Shown piece by piece: positions 12,151-22,521 of a stretch of DNA of 64,000 bases. The DNA is from Myrica gale. Lineage: Eukaryota; Streptophyta; Magnoliopsida; Fagales; Myricaceae. Numbering within the stretch: position 1 is the stretch's first letter; each line of letters opens with the position of its first letter. A program made the position numbers and the translations under genes. The notes below the pieces were generated by a model. The model saw only the letters and a list, made by a program, of their open reading frames with translations. It was not told the DNA's origin and searched no databases. The stretch lies in NCBI GenBank assembly GCA_963930655.1, contig OZ005601.1:25730921-25794920 (forward strand), read 5' to 3'.

Positions 12151-12599
12151 CTTAACATGAAATCTTCAAACTATTGAACATACAATCCAACTTACACATT
12201 AAAAATTTGAATCAATACATATGATGATGTGGCATCATACCATTGGTTGTTTACGGAGGTAGAAACAACCTATTTCACCTATGGGTTGTTCTCAATTAGG
12301 TGGTGGACAGGTAATTCTTAATCTAAGGCAACTAGATATGTGCGCCAAAGCCGTGCTCACACGAAACCGACGGGCAAGGAGCACCTTTGGCAAGAAAATC
12401 CTCTCCCTCCCCTCCTTCTCATTACCAATTCTCATTTGGCACCAGTTTCACACAAAATCACCTGCTCTATCCAACCACCCAAAATCCACCTTTAGGGCAG
12501 AAAAAGAGAAAGGTTTCCATTCTCTGAGAGGATTACCCTTTCTCTTTCCCCCCAACTCTCTCATAGAGTTTATATACAGTTAGATGGTTTTCCAGTCCC

Positions 12600-14562
12600 A
12601 TGAGGAAGTTGTGTCCTAATATCCATAAGGAAGATGGTCTGGACACCGTCCTGGAGGTGCCTATACCTGAGGAGATGTTTACCAACATGGGCAGCAATGC
12701 CGCCATTCGTTGGCAAAATTTGCGTGCTTTGATGAGAGCTCAGAGTGCAGATGAGTCATTTGCGGCTGCATCGAAGAATGAGTTTATGGCATTGCTAAAG
12801 CTTGTTGGTTCTCCTCTCATCCCCTTTCAGGTTCATCCGGGCCAGCCGCTGATCCGCCCCATCAAAGATTGTTCTATTGTAAGCACAAACTTCTCTTCTT
12901 CCTTTCAAGACCACAAATATTTTCGTCTCGATGAATTACCGCATTGTCATTTACTTCCGGAAGTATAATCAATTTCAGGACTTCGAAGAGAATTGAAATT
13001 ATCTACGTTTCGCCACCTTCCCATATTAAATGTTATACCTTCTGCAATGCTAGCTACGTGATCTCGTAAAAGGCATTTGTTTATGTTTGGTTATGTTTAA
13101 AGCCTTATTTTGCAGTCTGTCCTTTTAACTCCTTCAGAGATTGGTGGCACCGGACATTGTTATTCACGTACGAGATCGTTTACTGATTCAAAAATGTGAT
13201 ACCCATTTTCTTTTTGGTCACTGGTATTTTCGATGGTGAACTTCAAACACCTTCAATCAAATAGCGCACGGTGGTAGGACTGCGGGAAGAAGAAGAAAAA
13301 CCGCAACCTCAATGGATTCTTTTGGTGGTTGTTTTCGAATGTTTTCAATAGGTGTTTCCTGTTTCATTTTTTCGGTTGATTAAGCCCAGTACAGAAGAAC
13401 TTTCTAGATTCACAGAAGTTCATATGATTACAACACACAGACCAAACTCCACAAAGACCCGGAGTAGTGGAATGTATCATGATATAGCTAACAAATGATT
13501 TGGTTTTTGTATAGGAAGCTTCTACTGCCAAATACATAGTACAACAGTATGTAGCAGCAACTGGAGGACAAGCAGCACTAAATTCAGTGAACAACATGTA
13601 TGCTGTGGGACAGGTGAAGATGCTGGGGTCAGAAATGAACCACGGTAATAATGATAGTACGCGTGCCAAAGGCAATTATGAGGTTGGTGGATTCGTACTA
13701 TGGCAGAAGAATCCGGAATTGTGGTACTTGGAATTGGTTCTTTCTGGTTTCAAGGTCAGTGCAGGCAGCGATGGCAAGGTGGCCTGGAACCAGTCGTCCT
13801 CTCAACCTTGTCACGCAAACAAAGGCCCTCCAAGGCCCCTCCGCCGGTTCTTCCAGGTATATAAGAAGTAAGAAAATAGAAGGGAAGAAACAATTACAGC
13901 TGACTTCTCATCTTCCTGATTAAACCCATAAGGATCTCATAGATCAGTTCCATAGGTTATAACTTATTAGCTGTCATGTCGTACATATTACGCTTCTTCG
14001 CCTTTTACGTACACGCGACCATTAATTTACTTCATGATCTCAATAGGGATTGGATCCCAGGAGCACGGCAAATTTATTCCTAGAAGCCTTATGCATTGGA
14101 GAGAAAACCGTCAACGACGAGGATTGTTTCGTTCTCAAGCTTGAAACAGCCCCTTGTATCCTCAAAGTACAAAGTACATCTAACACGGAAATCGCCCACC
14201 ACAGAATATGGGGTTATTTCAGCCAACGCACAGGGCTTCTCGTCCAATTCGAGGACAGGAAACTGGTGCGAATGAAGTCTATCAAGGGGAACGACAGTGT
14301 GTTTTGGGAAACAAGCATGGAATCATTCATGCAGGATTACAGATACATCGATGGGATCAACATAGCACATGCTGGTAGGACTGCTACGACACTGTATAGG
14401 TATGGGGAGGCGTACAATCAGAAAAGGAAGATCGAGGAGACGTGGAGAATTGAAGAAGTGGATTTCAACATTTGTGGTTTGTCCATGGATTGCTTTTTGC
14501 CTCCTGCTGAGATCAAGAGGGACCAACAGGCTGATGGAGAGCAAGGAGTTGCAGAGAGCTAG
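12600..14562 (+). CDS. DUF620 family protein (378 aa, three exons)
   Basis: This is a plant-specific family of unknown biochemical function. Exons are 12600-12878, 13515-13856 and 14047-14562, all phase 0 with GT-AG borders. The protein starts MRKLCPN and continues with 'EDGLDTVLEVPIPEEMF', the conserved family N-terminus. Further hallmarks are 'IRPIKDCSI' at the end of exon 1, 'YIVQQYVAATGGQAALNS', 'GGFVLWQKNPELW', 'GPPRPLRRFFQ' at the end of exon 2, and 'GLDPRSTANLFLEA', 'IWGYFSQRTGLLVQFED' and 'WRIEEVDFNICGLSMDCFL' in exon 3. Length is close to the usual 370-450 residues. No signal peptide or membrane segment is evident. No damage was seen. Confidence 0.9.
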
Positions 14563-15339
14563 TATGTTTGTCTTTCGAATTCCTAGTTAAAGAAGAATTC
14601 GTGTACATATAGGTGGTCTGCGAATTTTTTTTTCTCTCTCTCTTGCTTTTCTTTGATGTTGTGTTTATTTAACAGAAGTTAGTGAGGATGCATGGAGCTT
14701 AAACTGATACATATGAAGCAAAATAGGCCTTAAGGTTATTTAATTTCTCCTTAGTTTTCCTTTATGATCACTCGTGGAATATATGGTCAACCTTTGGTTT
14801 AGGCACCGCTTGCAAAATTACTTTCTCTTCATCACATTTCCGTCTAGATTTTTAACGTAATTGAAGGTGGCATGATTAATGTCAATATATGGTCACATAA
14901 GTATCTTAAAAATAAATAAATAAATTATAATCTATTTTTATGATTTAATATATATTTTTTAATTTAATTAATGACTTTTGTTGATTTTATTTTTAATTTA
15001 ATTTATGGTAATAATTATAATTTTTATTAAGGTTTAAGACATGCGTCATACCATATTACTATATATTGACACAATTCCATTAAAAATTTAGACGAAAATA
15101 TAAGTGAGAATGGACTGATATTGCCATAACCAAACTAAGGCAATGATAAATCAATTTAAAAACTCATATATTGATTTTTTAATTTCCTAAAAAATAAAAC
15201 CTGATTCTTAATTTTTCTCAGCTCTCATGTTTCTCTGTTTTTACAAAAAAAAAAAGACATGAAAAGAAATGAATAGTCTTGACATGCTTTCCCACTTTAG
15301 AAAGCTGGTAATCATCTTATTTTGCCAATTTTCTGAAGG
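14563..15339. other. AT-rich spacer
   Basis: This holds the 3' flank of the DUF620 gene, then AT-rich DNA with no supported gene or element ends. Short runs such as the A-tract near 15245 are the only structure seen. Confidence 0.5.
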
Positions 15340-15660
15340 TGGGCTGGGCTCAGCATTCAGGCCCTAAGAGAGGCCTTGTGGGCTGTGGCGCCCTACATGG
15401 GGATTGAGGTATACCGTCAGACCCAAAGAGGTTTTTGTAGGTACCCTCCCCAAAACACGCCGTTTTAAACACCAAGAAACGGGAATCCACTGCTGCTCTC
15501 GCTCGCAGGTCTTAAAACCCTAATTCCTCTAAGCCCCTATTTAAATGCCCATATCCTTCCTACTTCTTCATCTAGCCGTCTGCCTCATTCTTTGTCTAAA
15601 ACCCTAATTTTTCTTCCGTCCTGCTCCACATATTCTCGCCCCTATGAACCTCGAACCTTT
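15340..15660 (+). promoter_or_regulatory. Site II / telo-box promoter of the snoRNA locus
   Basis: Site II-type cores (TGGGCT) occur at 15340-15345, 15345-15350 and 15379-15384, with GGCCC nearby at 15360. Telo-boxes (AAACCCTAA) occur at 15515-15523 and 15598-15606. A TATA-like 'tatttaaa' lies at 15538-15545. In plants, telo-box plus Site II promoters drive ribosomal-protein, rRNA-processing and snoRNA genes. This fits the downstream C/D box RNAs. The transcript start is inferred to be about 15570. Confidence 0.65.
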
Positions 15661-15911
15661 ATTTTCTTCCTTGGCATCTGAAACGTTTTCTTCGAATCAG
15701 AACGGCGATTTAGTCCTTGAAATTGTATTTCTTTTTATGGGTTTCGTGCATCTGTTTTACCCTTCCCTGATCTGGCAATTCTAATGCTGCGAGGAGATAT
15801 AACGGATGCGGAGGGCGAAAGGTAGGCCTACCTGCCCATGCATACTTTTGAGTCTTTTGCCTTGATGTCGAATTAGTTTCACCTTATGTAAATGGAGCAA
15901 TATCCAACTAG

Positions 15912-15995
15912 AAATGGCGATGATGAATATCACGAAAACGCTTATTGATATACTGATACACTATGCTGACAACAACTCACTTTCTGACGCCATTT
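15912..15995 (+). ncRNA. Box C/D snoRNA, 25S rRNA guide
   Basis: An 8-bp perfect terminal stem (aaatggcg / cgccattt) brackets C box gATGATGA (from 15919) and D box CTGA (15984-15987). D' is CTGA in 'atactgatac'. The 13 bases before D' (cgcttattgatat) are fully complementary to the 25S sequence AUAUCAAUAAGCG near its 5' end. The D'+5 rule points to the second U of AUAU, U44 by my count from the 25S start. The D-side guide has no target I recognise. Confidence 0.8.
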
Positions 15996-16051
15996 AGTTC
16001 TCAGCTTAATGTGTTTTCGCTGTTATTTTTCCACATTTCATTGGGAATTAC

Positions 16052-16178
16052 GAATATCACGAAAACGCTTATTGATATACTGATACACTATGCTGACAAC
16101 AACTCACATTCTGACGCCATTTAGTTCTCAGCTTAATGTGTTTTCGCTGTTATTTTTCCACATTTCATTGGGAATTAT
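16052..16178 (+). pseudogene. Partial tandem copy of the C/D snoRNA, lacking its C box
   Basis: Bases 15925-16051 are repeated at 16052-16178 with almost no change. The copy begins just after the C box: instead of 'atggcgatgatgaatatc' it reads 'gggaattacgaatatc'. It keeps the D' guide, D' and D boxes and the 3' half of the terminal stem, but has no C box and no 5' stem strand. It should therefore not form a K-turn or a stable snoRNP unless it uses a hidden C box. Confidence 0.75.
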
Positions 16179-16207
16179 ATTGAGTTTTTAAAACCCAAAT
16201 CCATGGG

Positions 16208-16283
16208 ACGGCAAATGATGAAAAATTCTTATGCTACACTGAACTAAATGTAGACTACAACTCCGCTTATTATCTGATGCCTC
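16208..16283 (+). ncRNA. Box C/D snoRNA, 25S rRNA guide (paralogue A)
   Basis: C box aATGATGA at 16214-16221; D' CTGA at 16239-16242; D CTGA at 16274-16277. The terminal stem is ggca (16210-16213) / tgcc (16278-16281). The D guide 'ctccgcttatt' is complementary to 25S AAUAAGCGGAG, close to the 25S 5' end. The D+5 rule points to the U of AAUAAG (U48 by my count). The D' guide resembles that of the unit at 16922 but is altered and shifted. Confidence 0.7.
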
Positions 16284-16459
16284 CCTTGTGTCTTGACCAG
16301 CATTTTCCCTTTTATTTGTTTCCTGTTTTCTTCTCCTTATGTTAGTTTTCCAAACAACTCTGTACGCTTAAACTTTTTTAAATGGATTTGACGATATCTG
16401 TGTTTTAAGTCATAAGACAATTGAAAATTCGTTGAACTTGACACTGCTTCAAATATACA

Positions 16460-16545
16460 CTCAATGATGAGAAAAAGCAGACGGGCGGTCAGAACTGATG
16501 CCATGTAGATTGTCTGCAAGTTCCACTTATGGAATATATCTGAGA
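16460..16545 (+). ncRNA. Candidate box C/D snoRNA, possibly U43-like
   Basis: C box ATGATGA at 16464-16470 and D box CTGA at 16540-16543. An internal 'gacgggcggt' is complementary to the universally conserved 18S sequence ACCGCCCGUC. If the following 'caga' acts as D', the fifth base points to a C in that sequence, the region modified by U43/snR70. The terminal stem is weak, so the call is less certain than for its neighbours. Confidence 0.45.
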
Positions 16546-16700
16546 CGCTGATTGATATTACATGCGTTACTTTCAATCTGTGTTTTATGCAATCTGGGTC
16601 AATTTTCTGTATTCCCCCCCTTGGAATGTTTTAGCGGTATAGTTGTCCATTCTTTCATAGCTATATCATAAGTGACGCCTTGCATTTCTAACATGTTCCC

Positions 16701-16779
16701 ACTGCCATGATGATGTGGCTTAAATATGTCTGGACATATGAGACTTGTCTATGATTTTATAAGCAATCTTCTGAGCAGA
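16701..16779 (+). ncRNA. Candidate box C/D snoRNA, orphan
   Basis: C box ATGATGA at 16707-16713, D box CTGA at 16771-16774, and terminal stem ctgc (16702-16705) / gcag (16775-16778). The guide next to D ('ataagcaatctt') has no rRNA or snRNA match that I can recall. Spacing is normal for C/D RNAs (about 78 nt). Confidence 0.5.
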
Positions 16780-16921
16780 ATCCCACATGCTTCTTGCTCT
16801 ATATTGTATGTGTTTTGTCAATTTCATGCTCCTGGGGTAAACTCTTTTTTTTTATCAACGCCTTTTTATGCTCCATTACTGTCCATGTTGACAACTAGTT
16901 GTGTTTTCATTTAAATTTAAT

Positions 16922-17003
16922 TGTGGCAAGTGATGAATTTGATCTTATCCTACACACTGATGAACTGTGTTGACTACAACTCCGCTTATTATCTGATGCC
17001 ACT
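16922..17003 (+). ncRNA. Box C/D snoRNA with two 25S rRNA guides (paralogue B)
   Basis: C box GTGATGA at 16930-16936, D' CTGA at 16957-16960, D CTGA at 16993-16996, and terminal stem tggca (16924-16928) / tgcca (16997-17001). The D guide 'ctccgcttatt' is shared with the unit at 16208 and fits 25S AAUAAGCGGAG. The D' guide 'cttatcctacac' fits 25S GUGUAGGAUAAG, a conserved domain V sequence methylated in yeast near U2417/U2421. A 22-base piece of its 3' flank (16997-17018) is repeated at 17049-17070. Confidence 0.75.
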
Positions 17004-17212
17004 ATGGTCTGTTAATTGACAATAAATGAGACTGTAAATACAAGGGTCATGCCACTATGGTCTGTTAATTCATTGGTCCTCCGTTTGTTTTAGCAATATT
17101 ATTATGTTTTTGTTTTGGTCTTCAAGATATATAGTAGTATGATTTTTAACTCTGCACCTTGTGCGAAGCTAGAGTAATTTCTTTTGGCTCTGGCCTTAAT
17201 GCTTTTGGCATT

Positions 17213-17290
17213 TTTGCTGATGAACTGTAAGATAATGAGATCTATTCGTATCCATGTTACCTTGACTGGGTGTTGAGCATATTTCCTGAA
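17213..17290 (+). ncRNA. Possible degenerate box C/D RNA
   Basis: TGATGA at 17218-17223 could be a C box. Possible D boxes are TTGA at 17273-17276 (flanked by a 3-bp tgc/gca stem) or CTGA at 17286-17289. No rRNA complementarity was recognised. This is weak and listed because it falls at the regular spacing of the cluster. Confidence 0.25.
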
Positions 17291-17299
17291 CTTAAGAAT

Positions 17300-18731
17300 C
17301 GTAGTGCGTGGACAGGATGGGCTCCCTTGCTCATTAATAATTTTTGCCTTTTATCCAGCCTGTTGCATGAAGAGCTTGTAAAAGTACCTAATTAACGGAG
17401 CACTTCTTTGATTGTAATTAGGTTGTACCTGCGTGCAGAGTAGTACACTCCCAGAATATTGGTCGGACTTAAACTGTGTTTGCTATATTTTTCTGTGCTC
17501 TTTTACCTGTGTTCTGTGTCTAAATTAAAGCTCTCAGAAGTTTAATTCCATTGAAAAGATGCTCTTCAATTGCTTGTGTCTGTTGCTGCCTGGTTGTGAA
17601 ATCTCAAATAGCAAATGGTAGTTTCCTGCTTGGTCTTTCGTAGTTCAGATATATGAAGACTGGTCTGTTGTGTCTGTTGCTTGGTGAAAGCTTAATAGCA
17701 AATGGAAGTTCCCTACTGTCAGTTGAGATAAATGAAGATGGGGGGTTCTGAGGTTATTCCATCATGCACTCCCTAAGGAAAGGGGCAGTAGGCACTCAGG
17801 TCAGCTCTACTTGGACCCAGGTGGCATCCTAACCATTGGGGCAAACGGCGGTAGCATCCCAACCGTAGAGGGGGCATCACTGTAAAGTTAAGACAGGCTT
17901 GCCGCACTAGGTTGCGGAACTGCACGCGTTCTGTCTAAGCTTAGTTCTACTAGAAAACTTCTGCGATATTTCCCCAAGGCGTCATGGGCTATCGGAAGTA
18001 TTGATTCATTTGGTATGGGCCTGCGTCCACTCTTATGGTCCCCAGTCTGGGGGCGCAGATTCATGTTTTTGTACAAGCATTCGTCATGCTGTGGCCCAAG
18101 TCTGTGTTTGCTTTCATTGCAAAGTGAGTGGCATTGGAAAACGTGAAAAATTAAACGTACAAATTTGCAAGAGCTTACAAGTTCCAAGCAAGGAGCTACT
18201 GCAGGGGGGCTGATAGTCGTTAGAGGGTATAAAAATGAAAAAGTTTGTTCTGTTTTGTCTCAGAAATAAGAGGAAAAACCTCGTGTTCAATCAGTTGTAT
18301 GAATTAAAACAATGGAAAAGCCAAAAACAAATCTTGCTCCTCGTTACGTCAAAGAATTAGGTAGTACGCTAATTAGATTAAATAATTGTTGTTAGTGGTA
18401 AAGTGATTCAACTGGATCACTATATAAATAGAAAATAGGGTGACTGTATAACGCGGATCATGTCCACAAAACGCCAAGCAACGGGGTCAAAACATAGTCA
18501 TGACTCATGAGAATGGCCGTTTAATGATAATCCCGCGTCCAGCCGTGTGTCCGGTCCCACCAAGCGACTTGAAATCCGACCGACCACTTCCGTTGGTCCC
18601 GTGTCGTACCCGAACCCTTACCAAACGAAATAAGTCCCATTCAGTCTCCACTCCCTTGCCTCTCTTTTCCCTGCTAGTTTGTAAGGTACAGCTCTGTGCA
18701 GTACTGCTTCAATAATTAATTTGACGACGCG
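17300..18731. other. Region downstream of the snoRNA locus, with diverged repeats
   Basis: About 17570-17660 and 17664-17742 are diverged tandem copies sharing 'tgtctgttgct' and 'aatagcaaatgg'. The stretch 17790-18215 is GC-richer than its surroundings and has open frames on both strands that match nothing I know. The last 250 bases are the presumed promoter of the gene at 18732. Confidence 0.4.
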
Positions 18732-20299
18732 ATGAGGACGAATGACGTCGTTCCACCGACGATAATACCGGTTCCTTCACCGAACACGACGGCGAAGAAA
18801 GAGCGTTCGGAAGCTGGGCTACAGGGGAGGACGCGGCCGTACAAGTTCTGGGCCTTGGCGGCGATTCTTCTCCTAGCTTTCTGGTCCATGTTCACTGGTT
18901 CCGTCACTCTCAAATGGTCTGCCGGTGGCCTCACCCGCTTCACCGATGGCTTTGACTCACTGATCCCGCAGGATTTTGATATTCTGGTACCTACCTTGAG
19001 TTCTCCTGTCCGTCTTTCTCTCTGTTTTCGGGTAGTATAGATATTTGCATATATGACTTCTGTTGCTTTCGATTATGCTTTTTTGGGGATAGGAAGTGGA
19101 GGAGAGAGAGAAAGTGGTGAGGCACATGTGGGATGTGTACACGCAGAGCAAGGGTAGTAGACTGCCTAAGTTTTGGCAGGAGGCTTTTGAAGCTGCTTAC
19201 GAGCATTTGGTTAGTGATGTTCCCGGCGTCCGAAACGCTGCTGTTACCGAAATTGCCAAGATGTCCGTGCTGTCTGTCAGTCTCGACCCACTTCCTGGTC
19301 ACTCAAAGGTTAGCAACCTGTCTTCTTCCTCTTCTTCAGTTGTTCTACATACTGTTCAGTCTGTTCCTTCTACATATATATCCGCCAATAGTTGGTGCTA
19401 GAATTAAGCGTTCTTAACCTTTTGTTAAGCAAAACAGAGTGCCAAGGGTTATAAGTATAGAGCACAATTTTCGCTTACTGAAGCAATTAGCGTGTGTTTC
19501 TGTTCGTAGTTTACTTGTTTCTGCCATGTCAGATGAATTTTATTCCGGCTACAGCAGTGGCTGGCTATCGAAGTCTTGCCAAAAATCAGAATTTTACAGG
19601 ACTAGTAAATCATATGGCATTGTTACGACTCCAATTTAACCACGAGAAACTAAAAACTACCAAACTCTTTCACAACTTTTTGTGAAAAACCCAAATTTAA
19701 TTAACGCTTTCTTTGATCACAATATAACTATGTCGGCAATAGCATTTTGAAAGCCTACTTGAAATGGTCTGTAGGGATAGTCCTGAAGTCTCAGAGTGGA
19801 AAATTGGATCCCTATTTCGTCCTAGGTTTGACTTGTCCACACAGTCGGGTTTGTTTGTTATGGGGCAGCACATGCCCATTGTAAATAAAAAAACATAATG
19901 CTTCTAAAAGTCAAAGTCTAATACTACATCCATTGTCGTACTTAACCTAATTTTTTGTATATATTTTACGATATTTGTTTTCCTTTTTCCACTGCTTTAT
20001 ATTGCTTTTGTTAGGGACAGTTGTTAGTGTGGTCTTGTGAATTCTTTCAATTGTTTGGAATGTACCCCATTTTCATCTCTGCTTAATTTTCTCCAATGTC
20101 TAGTAAAGGATGCTAATTCTTGGTTAAAATGGATGTACTGATGTAGATCCCATTGCTTTGAGTTTCTGTCTGAAACAGACGCTCTCATGTCTTCGCATTT
20201 TTGTGTTATTTTGGTGTCCAGAGTGCTAGACGATTAAGAAAGAGCCCTAAGCAAGCTGAAAAGGGAAAGGATGTAATCGCAGTTGACAGCAGCCAATAA
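18732..20299 (+). CDS. Small single-pass membrane protein (182 aa, three exons; possibly DUF1195)
   Basis: Exons are 18732-18986, 19093-19308 and 20222-20299; all joins are phase 0 with GT-AG borders. Residues 1-35 are Pro/Lys-rich. Residues about 38-58 (WALAAILLLAFWSMFTGSVTL) form one hydrophobic membrane segment. It is followed by 'LKWSAGGLTRF', an acidic stretch, and a conserved part in exon 2 (EVEEREKVVRHMWDVY, 'LPKFWQEAFEAAYEHLVSDV'). The C-terminus is basic and short. I think this is the plant-only DUF1195 family by its tryptophan-rich membrane segment and length, but I could not check this. Function unknown. Confidence 0.8.
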
Positions 20300-20976
20300 C
20301 TGGAGTCCTTCGTTTCTCTACCCTCTTTGCTGTCAGTTCCTTCTTAAGGTGGCAGGAGACTGATGGGGTGGAGTAATTGAAGTATCAGAAAAAATAATAG
20401 TTGCATAAATGCTCATGATATTCTTCACTGTTCTGTATAACAATCTTAGCTCCACAATTTGTGGAACCAGCCTACCATCCTATAGCTTAAGGGCCCCCGG
20501 TACAACCAAGAAGTTTGTATTGATAGCTTTTTCCAGTAAGCCCAGGAAAATGTGGGTTTAATAACTTGTATAATGTTGGATGGTATTGGGATGAGTTTCT
20601 GTGATGGCTTCGGCTCTGTATTACAGAAAATTAGAAGATGCAGAAATAAAATATGAGCTTCCCGCTGCTTCTAGTGCAGGGAATAAATATTTGGTCATGC
20701 AATCATGCTACTTGTTCTCTCTTCCCTTTTCTCTATAGCCATACTCTGATTGAAAATTGAATTCACAGGCTTCACCTTTCACACCACAAGTACATTTGCT
20801 TTAACCTAAATATAAATCGGGGAAAATGAAAGGAAATAGGTGTGGAAGCATTTGCATAGAAAGTACGAGAAAAATTGTGTCCCTTAGTTTGATGATGCTT
20901 AGCTTGAGGGGATTGAGGTTGCTGTGAACAGTATCCTTTGAAGACTCGTTAAGAATTGCCCTGTTTTTTTTTTTTA
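20300..20976. other. 3' flank of the 18732 gene
   Basis: The 3' untranslated region and spacer. No gene or element ends were seen before the poly-T tract that abuts the inverted-repeat element. Confidence 0.5.
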
Positions 20977-22521
20977 GGAAATTGGCATTTAAGTCCTTAG
21001 GTTTTACACCCTTACGTTTTAGTCCTTGGGTTTCAAATTACAAATCTAAAGCCCTTGAGTTTACATTTTTTTACAAAATGGTCCTTCCGTCAGGGATCCG
21101 TTTGTTTCTCTAACGGAAGGGTCACATTAGCTGACAACTCAGCAGCTGATGTGGTAATAGAAATTGACAGTTTAGTCTTCAAGTTTTACGTCGCTTTATT
21201 TTTTAGTCCTTAGGTTTAATTTTTTAAAATTTTAGTCCTTCAGATTACATTTTTTTGACTAAATGATCATTCCATCAAGAATTACTGTTCAAATTTTGAA
21301 ATACAAATTTTGACCTTGAATATTGAATAATAACACGTTATTTTTAGTTTTGACAATTTTAATAACACATTTAACATGACTAAAAAAATTCAAAATGCAA
21401 TTTAAATCCTCAAAAATCTACAATTTTCATTAAAACTCTATCTATTGTATAGTAAAAAGTTCTAGAAGTTAAAAATATATTTATTTTTTTAAAAAGAAAG
21501 AGAATAGGAGTACTTTCTCCTCTTTTAGTATTTTCAAATTCTTTCTTGTCTATATATACTTTGTATTATCTCTACAATATCTAGTGTCTGCATACTCAAT
21601 TTTTAACAACTATAAATGCATCTTATATATTCTTTAGTAAAAAAAATTTGAAAATATTTTTCAGAATTTTAATTTTATTTCTATAAAAAAGTAAATAATA
21701 TACAAAAATAAATATAACAATAATAATATATATATTACAAAGTATATCTTACTTTCATATTACGGGCAAGTGCGAGAATCAAACCAATCAAAGAATTTTT
21801 TATTATTATTGTAGTATTTATTTTTGTATATTATTTACTTTTTTATATAAATACATTTAAAATTCTGAAAAATATTTTCAAATTTTTTTACTTAAGAATA
21901 TATAAAACACATTTATAATTGTTAAAAATTGAGTATGCAGACAGTAAACATTGTAGATATAATACAAAATATATATAGACAAGAAAGAATTTGAAAATAC
22001 TAAAAAGTTGAGAAAACACTCCTATTCTCTTTCTCTTTAAAGAAATAAATATATTTTTAACTTTTAGAAATTTTTACTATTCGAGAGAGTTTTAATGGAA
22101 ATTGTAGATTTTTTAGGATTTAAATTGAATTTTGAATTTTTTTAGTCTTATTAAATGTGTTATTAAAATTGTCAAAACTAAAAATAACATGTTATTATTC
22201 AATATTCAAGGCCAAAATTTGTATTTCAAAATTTGAACAGTAATTCTTGATGGAATGACCATTTAGTAAAAAAAATATAAACTGGAGGACTAAAATGTTA
22301 AAAAATTTAACCTAAGGACTAAAACATAAAACGACGCGAAACTTAAGGACTAAACTGTCAATTTCTATTACCACATCAGCCGTTGAGTTGTCAGCTGATG
22401 TGGCCATTCGTTAGGGAAACAAACGGATCCCTGACGGAATGACCATTTTGTAAAAAAATGTAAACCCAAGGACTAAAACGTAAAAGGGTGTAAACCTAAG
22501 GACTAAAATGTCAATTTTCCT
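20977..22521. mobile_element. Long-armed inverted-repeat (fold-back / MULE-type) element, 1.5 kb
   Basis: Arms of about 730-760 bases face each other (about 20977-21733 and 21795-22521) around a spacer of about 60 bases. The outer ends pair well: 'ggaaattggcatttaagtcc' on the left, and on the right, read in reverse, 'ggaaaattgacattttagtc'. Both arms carry a repeated 'agtccttaggttt' motif. There is no transposase. The flanks are T-rich (ttttttttA against ttcttttTT), so a 9-base target-site duplication can be neither confirmed nor excluded. Confidence 0.8.

Larger units (their letters stand above)
15570..17300 (+). ncRNA. snoRNA host transcript / polycistronic snoRNA locus
   Basis: Downstream of the promoter is a leader with a tiny open frame starting at 15784. 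It reaches a 'gaaag|gtagg' donor near 15822. For 1.5 kb after that there is no protein-coding potential, but there is a series of C/D-type units (15912, 16052, 16208, 16460, 16701, 16922 and possibly 17215). Plants commonly carry snoRNAs as polycistronic clusters or in introns of noncoding hosts. The borders and splicing of the host RNA cannot be fixed from sequence alone. Confidence 0.55.
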
